From Pseudomonadota bacterium (lineage in GTDB: Bacteria > Pseudomonadota > Alphaproteobacteria > Rhizobiales > Xanthobacteraceae), in assembly GCA_023423415.1 (NCBI GenBank), contig JAFAFP010000278.1:1-27808 (forward strand): a stretch of 27,808 nt of DNA, given 5' to 3'. The stretch's first letter is position 1; every line of letters begins with the position of its first letter. Below are positions 23,038 to 27,808 of this stretch, in pieces. The notes under the pieces were generated by a model. The model searched no databases, had not been told where the DNA came from, and saw nothing but the letters and a program-made list of their open reading frames with translations. Made by a program: the position numbers and the translations under genes.

Positions 23038-24108
23038 CTATTTCAAAGATGGTCCCTTCGTCACCATCGTCGACGGCGTCTTGCTTTTTTCGGGAGGCGT
23101 GAGAGCCAGCGTCAACCAGACGTTCCAGCCCTCGGGGCGGTTTTGCGCCTCGAACTCATAATAGCCCTTCAAATTCAAATAACCCTGCATGTTTCCAGCC
23201 GGGAAGAGGTAGCCGACTTGCGGACCGACGCCGAAGACGCGCGATTCGAACGGCCCCAGAAAAGCAGGCTGTCCTTTATCCGGCGTCAACTGCTGATAGA
23301 TATATCCAACGGCGCCGACAAAAAACTGCTTAGACAGAAACTGTGCCGCAGCAAGATCGACGTGGAAATCGAGCCCATTGGTCTGGCCGGTATCTTTGTT
23401 CCTAAAATTGTGCGTCAGACCCGCAACGACAGAGAACTCATGTCCCTTGGTAGGGTCGAAGTACGTATACCCTAGCCCTCCATCGATTGCGCCGTGACCG
23501 AGACCGAGATTAGCCAAGCGCCTTGAATCGTAGGCCCCGACCTGAATATTCGTCATGGCATAGACCATGAGATTGTGAACACCGCTATTCCAGCGCAGGC
23601 TTGCCTGCGGGAACAAATCCGCGAACCCAGTTATGGAATCAGCAATCGATCCCTCCCGCGTCACGGTCAGTGGCCCCAGCGATGCGCTCAAGGTGCCGTC
23701 CAACGCCGCAGAATTGCGCCCGATAATCGTTGCCATACTGACTGCGAACTGACCGCCCAAAATCGGCGTCTCAAATACATAGCTCGGCACAAAGAACCCA
23801 AGATTGGCGCGGCCATCCAAATTAACATTCAGATCAGCACTCGCATTGGGACGCAAACGGCCGATCTGAAACTGCTTTGACGCCGCTACTGCACCACTGG
23901 CTTCGACTGACGTATGATAATAAATCATTGCAAGCCCAGCACCTGGCTGCTGGGGAGCCGCGGCGAGACTACCGAACAGACCCGGCACCCAAAAGCTAAC
24001 GCCCCCCTGATCCGCTGAAGCCGGCGTGGACAACAATGTCGTTGCTCCCAACAAGCCGATTGTCGCTGAGAGATAGAGCCCGCCGCGCAAGACTCTGATC
24101 TTGGTCAT
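23038..24108 (-). CDS. Outer-membrane channel-like protein (PF13557, phenol MetA-pathway/SphA type)
   Basis: The 356-residue protein has a signal peptide ending TPASA before DQGGVSFWVPGLFGSLAA, which is characteristic of a family of outer-membrane proteins found beside aromatic degradation genes. Many amphipathic strands follow (AMIYYHTSVEASG, ANLGFFVPSYVFETPILGG, VFGVGPQVGYLFPAG, YLNLKGYYEFEAQNR), and the barrel closes at WNVWLTLALTPP with an unusual polar tail after it. It probably forms a beta-barrel that helps hydrophobic or aromatic compounds cross the outer membrane; direct evidence for the family is limited. The start at 24108 has a G-rich box (GGGGG) before it; a GTG at 24120 is less likely. 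It is divergent from the flavin reductase gene, with about 160 bp between them. Confidence 0.75.
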   Translation of the reverse strand: MTKIRVLRGGLYLSATIGLLGATTLLSTPASADQGGVSFWVPGLFGSLAAAPQQPGAGLAMIYYHTSVEASGAVAASKQFQIGRLRPNASADLNVNLDGRANLGFFVPSYVFETPILGGQFAVSMATIIGRNSAALDGTLSASLGPLTVTREGSIADSITGFADLFPQASLRWNSGVHNLMVYAMTNIQVGAYDSRRLANLGLGHGAIDGGLGYTYFDPTKGHEFSVVAGLTHNFRNKDTGQTNGLDFHVDLAAAQFLSKQFFVGAVGYIYQQLTPDKGQPAFLGPFESRVFGVGPQVGYLFPAGNMQGYLNLKGYYEFEAQNRPEGWNVWLTLALTPPEKSKTPSTMVTKGPSLK

Positions 24109-24270
24109 GGACGCCCCCACATCCTACTTTTGATTCTCCCGATTATTACAAGTAAACAGGCTCCTGAAAATCTAAATCCTCCAATCGGGTGGCGCGGTGC
24201 CCAAGTGCGATTTCTCGAGCCCACCCAGTGAGTCCGGCCAGACCGCATTTCAAATCTAAAGAGTGAGCCG

Positions 24271-24783
24271 ATGACCGACACATCCAATCCCGCGACGGCA
24301 ACACCGATCGATCCCAAAACCTTCTGGCGGATGCTTGGGATGCGCGCTGTCGGCGTGACCGTGGTGACAGCGCAAGGCGACGATGGTCCGGCCGGTTTCC
24401 TGGCCCTGTCGGCAACCCATGTGACGGCCGATCCACCATCGATGCTTGTTTCCATTGACGACCGCACCAACGCGCTTCAGGCGGTGCTCCGGAGCCGTCA
24501 CTTTGCGATCAACTATTTGTCTACAGCCGATCAGGGGCTCGCGGATTTATTTGGCGGCAGGGGGCCACTCAAGGGCACCGACCGGTTCGAAGCCGGCCGA
24601 TGGCACACGCTGGCGACCGGCGCACCCGCTCTCGTTGACGCGGCCGGCACGATCGATTGCACGCTCGACGAAACGTTCCGCTTCCATAATACGACGATTG
24701 CTGTCGGCCGCGTCGTCGCATTCCATATGAACGAAAGCAGCGACGCCTTGCTGTTCTATCGCGGACAATATCGGCAGGTCTAA
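24271..24783 (+). CDS. Flavin reductase family protein (FMN-binding split barrel)
   Basis: The 170-residue protein shows the PF01613 pattern: FWRMLGMRAVGVTVVTAQ, then GPAGFLALSATHVTADPPSM (flavin-contacting loop), LVSIDDRTNAL, HFAINYLSTADQGLADLFGG, and a final GRVVAFHM with FYRGQYRQV. Such proteins reduce FMN or FAD with NAD(P)H and pass the flavin to a partner monooxygenase, often one hydroxylating aromatic rings. No oxygenase gene is seen next to it, so the partner would be encoded elsewhere. A GAGTGA box 4 bp before the ATG fixes the start. The divergent aromatic-type porin suggests a shared promoter region and a related role, but the substrate cannot be named. Confidence 0.85.
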   Translation: MTDTSNPATATPIDPKTFWRMLGMRAVGVTVVTAQGDDGPAGFLALSATHVTADPPSMLVSIDDRTNALQAVLRSRHFAINYLSTADQGLADLFGGRGPLKGTDRFEAGRWHTLATGAPALVDAAGTIDCTLDETFRFHNTTIAVGRVVAFHMNESSDALLFYRGQYRQV

Positions 24784-24788
24784 GTTCG

Positions 24789-24852
24789 CGCTCACATTTG
24801 AGCGTGCGATCTGGAGAACGGTCTCCACCCTCACTCCGTCATCAGGAGTGAG
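24789..24852. repeat. Three consecutive hairpins after the flavin reductase gene
   Basis: CGCTCA-CATT-TGAGCG (24789-24804), TGGAGA-ACGG-TCTCCA (24812-24827) and CTCACTCC-GTCATCA-GGAGTGAG (24830-24852) are perfect stems in a row. They start 6 bp after the stop codon. The last may act as a terminator, though no proper T-run follows. The rest of the 400-bp gap to 25187 has one more perfect 7-bp hairpin (25010-25027) and no convincing gene apart from a doubtful 28-codon frame at 25051. Confidence 0.6.
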
Positions 24853-25050
24853 ATCGCCTTTGCACAGTCAACAAATAGAAATTCCCTTCTTATTTTTGCA
24901 GCACCATTGACCTTTTCGCTAACATCTGGCGAACTCATCGTGCCTGAAGCACTTCGGGCCGCGGGATTTGACTGAGCAGCTTGCGCCGCGACTTCAAAAC
25001 GCTAAAGCGCCACGAAACGCTTCGTGGGCTCTGAATGATGGAGAATCACG

Positions 25051-25137
25051 ATGGTGTTTTACGCCATTCCCAGAATCGCGAATCCAGATCAACATCCCTG
25101 GTCGATGCTCGCCCGGCAATGTCCCGGCTGCTTTTGA
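25051..25137 (+). CDS. Doubtful 28-residue ORF
   Basis: An ATG at 25051 follows GGAG by 7 bp and opens a 28-codon frame ending in CPGCF. The ribosome-binding site is good but there is no other support, and I do not recognise the peptide. It sits just upstream of the 69-residue protein gene and could be its leader. Confidence 0.2.
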   Translation: MVFYAIPRIANPDQHPWSMLARQCPGCF

Positions 25138-25186
25138 ATGCAGCCTCCTTCCCGTTCATTGCTCCACGTATGCGAGAGACGAGACC

Positions 25187-25396
25187 ATGTTTAATGCTTA
25201 TGTGATTGAGGTACAGGACACGACCGCCGGCATCGTTGTTCGGGATGGCACGCGCTTTCTGTTTTGCGCTTCGGATTCCCAATTCTTCGGTCTGGAGGGA
25301 CGACGATTTGCGAGCCCAAGAGAAGCCGAAACTGCGGCCCGCGATTATGCCGACGGCCGCAACGCGAAACTTTCTCTGAACAGGAAGAAAAGATGA
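25187..25396 (+). CDS. Small uncharacterised protein, 69 residues
   Basis: From the ATG at 25187 the frame encodes MFNAYVIEVQDTTAGIVVRD, then RFLFCASDSQFFGLEGRRF, SPREAETAARDYADGR and a basic end. Two beta segments and a helix are suggested. Short proteins of this kind (a domestic motif of AGIVVRDG, then aromatic F-F-A-S, then SPREAE) are to my memory common in Bradyrhizobium-like genomes, with no known role. The ribosome-binding site is weak (GAGAGACGAG). A frame starting at 24968 is longer but its first 73 residues are not protein-like. No partner in the neighbourhood explains it. Confidence 0.55.
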   Translation: MFNAYVIEVQDTTAGIVVRDGTRFLFCASDSQFFGLEGRRFASPREAETAARDYADGRNAKLSLNRKKR

Positions 25397-25547
25397 CAAC
25401 CAAGCGGAACCCGGCCACGGCCTCCGCGCGCTTTCGTCGGCTATAAGCACCAACCAGTGAATCAAGAGAAAATCCGGTTGCGCAGGCCTGCGCAGCAGGA
25501 TCGTCCGTCCAGACATTCAGCGTCAACGGTTTAGCAATCGGCACCCG

Positions 25548-25586
25548 ATCAGCGACGACGTGACCGACCATCACGTCGTCGCTGAT
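25548..25586. repeat. Perfect 16-bp inverted repeat with 7-nt loop
   Basis: ATCAGCGACGACGTGA and TCACGTCGTCGCTGAT are exact reverse complements around CCGACCA. It lies about 65-105 bp downstream of the MetE-like gene in the 255 bp between it and the small plus-strand gene. No T-run follows on either strand. It may be a Rho-independent-like stop, an RNA-processing site or a binding site. The rest of the gap holds no gene I trust. Confidence 0.6.
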
Positions 25587-25651
25587 GCTGCCAATCAGTG
25601 CCACAGTGTGACCAAGTGGCTCGCCGCTATCGAAGACGTTGCCATCTGCCA

Positions 25652-26683
25652 TCAAGCCGTTTTTACGGCTTCCGGCTTGCGGCCCTCATAAAGATCCCGC
25701 CCCTCAACGAGCGCCCGGATCTTTCCATCCGCAATGCCGCGTTTCAGCATCCAGAAGCCACAGTCGGGATGGATATATTTGATCCGCCCGGCTCCCAGAA
25801 TCCTCTCCGCTCGCTCGATCGATTTTGCGATCTGATCGGCGGTCTCAATCTCGGTCGACTTAATGTCGACGACGCCAAGACCAAGCCCAATCTCCGGACG
25901 TAACCCGCGGAACGCGGTCAACTCCTCCGCCGGCCGATGCGCATTTTCCATGACGATATGATCGACATGCAGCGCATTGAGATAATCGATCAGTTTGCCC
26001 CAGTTGCCCTTCTGGATCGATTGGCCACCGTAATTTCCGAAGCAGAGATGAACCGCTGGCGTGGTTTTGACGGCATCGAGAACGCGATTCATCGCCGCGG
26101 CAGCCCATGTCCATTCATCCGGGCTTCCCGGTAGGTTCGCTTCGTCGATTTGAACAATCTCGGCATCGAGATAGCGAACCTGCTCAGCCAGAGCATCGGC
26201 AATGGCCATCGCAAGATCAGGAAGATTCTTGTAATGCAGGTCGAGCAACGTCTTGGCCAGCATATGCGGGCCGGTCAGCGTGAATTTAAAACCCTTCGTG
26301 GTGAGCGCCTTGGCGCGGGCACAGGCCTGCGGCAAATCGAGCGTTCCTGAATCGATTGGTCCATACACAACGCCAGGCGGACGCGTCCGAAACTTCATCG
26401 CCGTAAGACCGCGATAGCTGACCAATTCGCTGAACGCGACGTCCGAACGGATGCCCGACATCGGCTTTAGAAAGTATTCGATCATACCGTTCGTTTCGGG
26501 ATGATTGATGTCAAAGCGCGACAATTCACCATCACACACGACGTCGATGCCAGCTTGTTCCTGCGTATGAATCACAACGCGTGTGGCATCGACCAGCGCC
26601 TGCTCGGATGGCAGCGCCGACAACCAATCCGGCACCGGATAGGAGCCCACGACCGTCGTTTTGATTTGTGGTTGTTGTGACAT
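25652..26683 (-). CDS. MetE-like zinc-dependent methyltransferase (C-terminal catalytic domain only)
   Basis: The 343-residue protein corresponds to the catalytic half of cobalamin-independent methionine synthase. It begins with KTTVVGSYPVPDW and continues with a TIM-barrel: DVVCDGELSR, FTLTGPHMLAKTLLD, QIDEANLPGSPDEW, VHLCFGNYGGQ, HIVMENAHR, IGLGLGVVDIKSTEIET and KYIHPDCGFWMLKRG. The four zinc ligands of MetE are all recognisable as H212, C214, E246 and C308, so a thiol-methylating or demethylating reaction is plausible. The N-terminal folate-binding half of classical MetE is absent. Such short core forms exist and may use other methyl donors; the donor here is unknown. The ATG at 26683 has a GGAG box; the extension to 26743 is not family-like. 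It is divergent from a GNAT gene. Confidence 0.82.
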   Translation of the reverse strand: MSQQPQIKTTVVGSYPVPDWLSALPSEQALVDATRVVIHTQEQAGIDVVCDGELSRFDINHPETNGMIEYFLKPMSGIRSDVAFSELVSYRGLTAMKFRTRPPGVVYGPIDSGTLDLPQACARAKALTTKGFKFTLTGPHMLAKTLLDLHYKNLPDLAMAIADALAEQVRYLDAEIVQIDEANLPGSPDEWTWAAAAMNRVLDAVKTTPAVHLCFGNYGGQSIQKGNWGKLIDYLNALHVDHIVMENAHRPAEELTAFRGLRPEIGLGLGVVDIKSTEIETADQIAKSIERAERILGAGRIKYIHPDCGFWMLKRGIADGKIRALVEGRDLYEGRKPEAVKTA

Positions 26684-26914
26684 GGCTATCTCCGAGTACC
26701 GCGTTCCAATGAATGGACAGGCGAGAGCATCTTTGGTATCCAACTGGTTAACTTCTTAGCACTCGACAATCGCTGTCGCCAGAAAAAATCGATGACGACA
26801 CGATGCTGAACCGGCCTCATGGTCTCGAAAAGAGAGAGCGACAATTCATCCTTCCAATCCGATGGGCGACGTCCCGCGTTTGGAGCAGTCTTGGCGACAA
26901 CAGCTTCAACCATC

Positions 26915-27790
26915 ATGATGGCTTACTCTGATCCTGCGCTGGCGACGGAATCGCCGCTCGCCGTGAACGAATTCAGGGACGCGGATGCACTCGTTCGCGA
27001 AGCCGGCTGGAATCAGATCGACGCTGACTGGCGCATCTTTCTCGACCTTGGCCAAGTCTATGCTGTACGCAACAGCAACGGCCGCGTCGTCGCAACCGCG
27101 GCGACATTGCCACATAATGGCAAATTCGCGTGGATCAGCATGGTGCTGGTCAGCGCCGACTACCAGCGCCAGGGACTTGCGACCCGTTTGCTGCGCCGCT
27201 GTATCGACGATCTGACTGCAGGTGGTCTCATCCCTGTGCTCGATGCAACGCCGGCCGGACGCGAAGTCTATCGTGCGCTCGGTTTTGAAGACATGTGGGG
27301 CTATCACCGCGTGGCACTGCGCACACCGCCAAGACTCTCAAGCGATATGAACGAACGGATCGAGGTGCACCCCATCACCGATGCCGTATGGCTCGCGCTC
27401 TGCGATTATGACGCCGCGGCATTCGGCGCGCGACGCGATGCGATGCTTTCGCGCCTGCGTGGACGCCTGCCGCAGGCGGAACTCTACGCAACGCTCGGCG
27501 GAAGGATTACCGGCCTTTTGCTGGGCCGTGACGGCCGTTCCGCTAATCAACTCGGCCCGCTGATTGCGGACGATGACGAAACGGCCCTGGCGTTGCTCCA
27601 GCGTGCGATGTCCGCAATCGAGGCGCCGATCTATCTCGACTTTGCCGACGCCAAGACGCGTGTGCGCGGCTGGCTCGAAACGGTCGGGTTTTTCGATGTT
27701 CGCCCGCTGACCCGCATGGCGTTGGGAAGTCACCAGCGTTTCGACGATCCTCAACGAACGTACGCCGTCGTCGGCCCCGAATTCGGATGA
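26915..27790 (+). CDS. GNAT acetyltransferase with two GNAT-like domains
   Basis: The N-terminal GNAT domain covers roughly residues 15-135: REAGWNQIDADWRIFLDLG, a central sheet VVATAATLPHNGKFAWISMV, the acetyl-CoA motif YQRQGLATRLLRRCI, and GREVYRALGFED. A second, less conserved GNAT-like half follows (HPITDAVWLALCDYDAAAFG onward), ending in PQRTYAVVGPEFG. This arrangement is common in bacterial N-acetyltransferases of unknown substrate. The start is uncertain: the frame is open to 26819, but the fold begins near the paired ATGs at 26915 and 26918, and no start has a clear ribosome-binding site. It is divergent from the MetE-like gene. A functional link between the two is not shown by sequence. 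Confidence 0.75.
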   Translation: MMAYSDPALATESPLAVNEFRDADALVREAGWNQIDADWRIFLDLGQVYAVRNSNGRVVATAATLPHNGKFAWISMVLVSADYQRQGLATRLLRRCIDDLTAGGLIPVLDATPAGREVYRALGFEDMWGYHRVALRTPPRLSSDMNERIEVHPITDAVWLALCDYDAAAFGARRDAMLSRLRGRLPQAELYATLGGRITGLLLGRDGRSANQLGPLIADDDETALALLQRAMSAIEAPIYLDFADAKTRVRGWLETVGFFDVRPLTRMALGSHQRFDDPQRTYAVVGPEFG

Positions 27791-27808
27791 CAAGACAAGG
27801 GCCGGGCC

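Noticed and set aside
26733..26743. TTGG-TAT-CCAA dyad between the MetE-like and GNAT genes
   Set aside because: The four-base arms are too short to stand above chance, and no regulator gene is adjacent.

Overview
The window looks like a chromosomal stretch from a moderately GC-rich alphaproteobacterium, most likely of the Rhizobiales and perhaps the Bradyrhizobium/Afipia/Rhodopseudomonas group. This is inferred from gene content, protein style and short operon overlaps; no rRNA or other marker gene is present. I see no tRNA, insertion sequence, integrase or CRISPR array.

Region 1 (1-11.8 kb) is an exopolysaccharide locus of the Wzx/Wzy type. On the plus strand are the 3' part of a Wzy/O-antigen-ligase-like membrane protein and a GT4 glycosyltransferase that overlaps it. 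Converging on them is a long minus-strand run. It reads, in order of transcription: small OPX export lipoprotein, outer-membrane beta-barrel protein, Wzc-like co-polymerase with tyrosine-kinase domain, initiating sugar-phosphate transferase, hexapeptide acetyltransferase, WecG-type glycosyltransferase, WecB epimerase and WecC dehydrogenase. Most neighbours overlap by 4-20 bp. The WecB/WecC/WecG trio predicts an N-acetylmannosaminuronic acid residue in the polymer. No Wzx flippase is visible and may lie beyond the left edge.

Region 2 (11.8-16.5 kb) starts with about 740 bp without a convincing gene, then a small aromatic catabolic cluster on the minus strand. It holds a gamma-resorcylate-decarboxylase-like amidohydrolase, a two-domain extradiol ring-cleavage dioxygenase, a decayed and frameshifted piece of a 3-hydroxyisobutyrate-dehydrogenase-type gene, a YciI-like protein and possibly a very small leader ORF. 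A TetR regulator is read divergently, with a clear dyad between them. Pairing this type of decarboxylase with an extradiol enzyme differs from the known resorcylate/resorcinol route, which uses an intradiol hydroxyquinol dioxygenase. A perfect 22-bp palindrome upstream of the decarboxylase suggests a separate operator.

Region 3 (16.5-22.95 kb) is a heavy-metal RND efflux operon on the plus strand: a DUF2946-like small protein, czcC, czcB, czcA and a small periplasmic protein. The last four are coupled or nearly so. CzcA has the D402/D408/E415 proton-relay set of divalent-cation pumps. The operon ends at a strong, probably bidirectional hairpin.

Region 4 (23-27.8 kb) holds a putative aromatic-substrate outer-membrane channel (PF13557 type) divergent from a lone flavin reductase. 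After these come a stretch rich in hairpins with a 69-residue orphan protein, a short MetE-like zinc methyltransferase (C-terminal catalytic half only) and a double GNAT acetyltransferase. The porin and flavin reductase could serve the same aromatic metabolism as region 2, but that link is inference.
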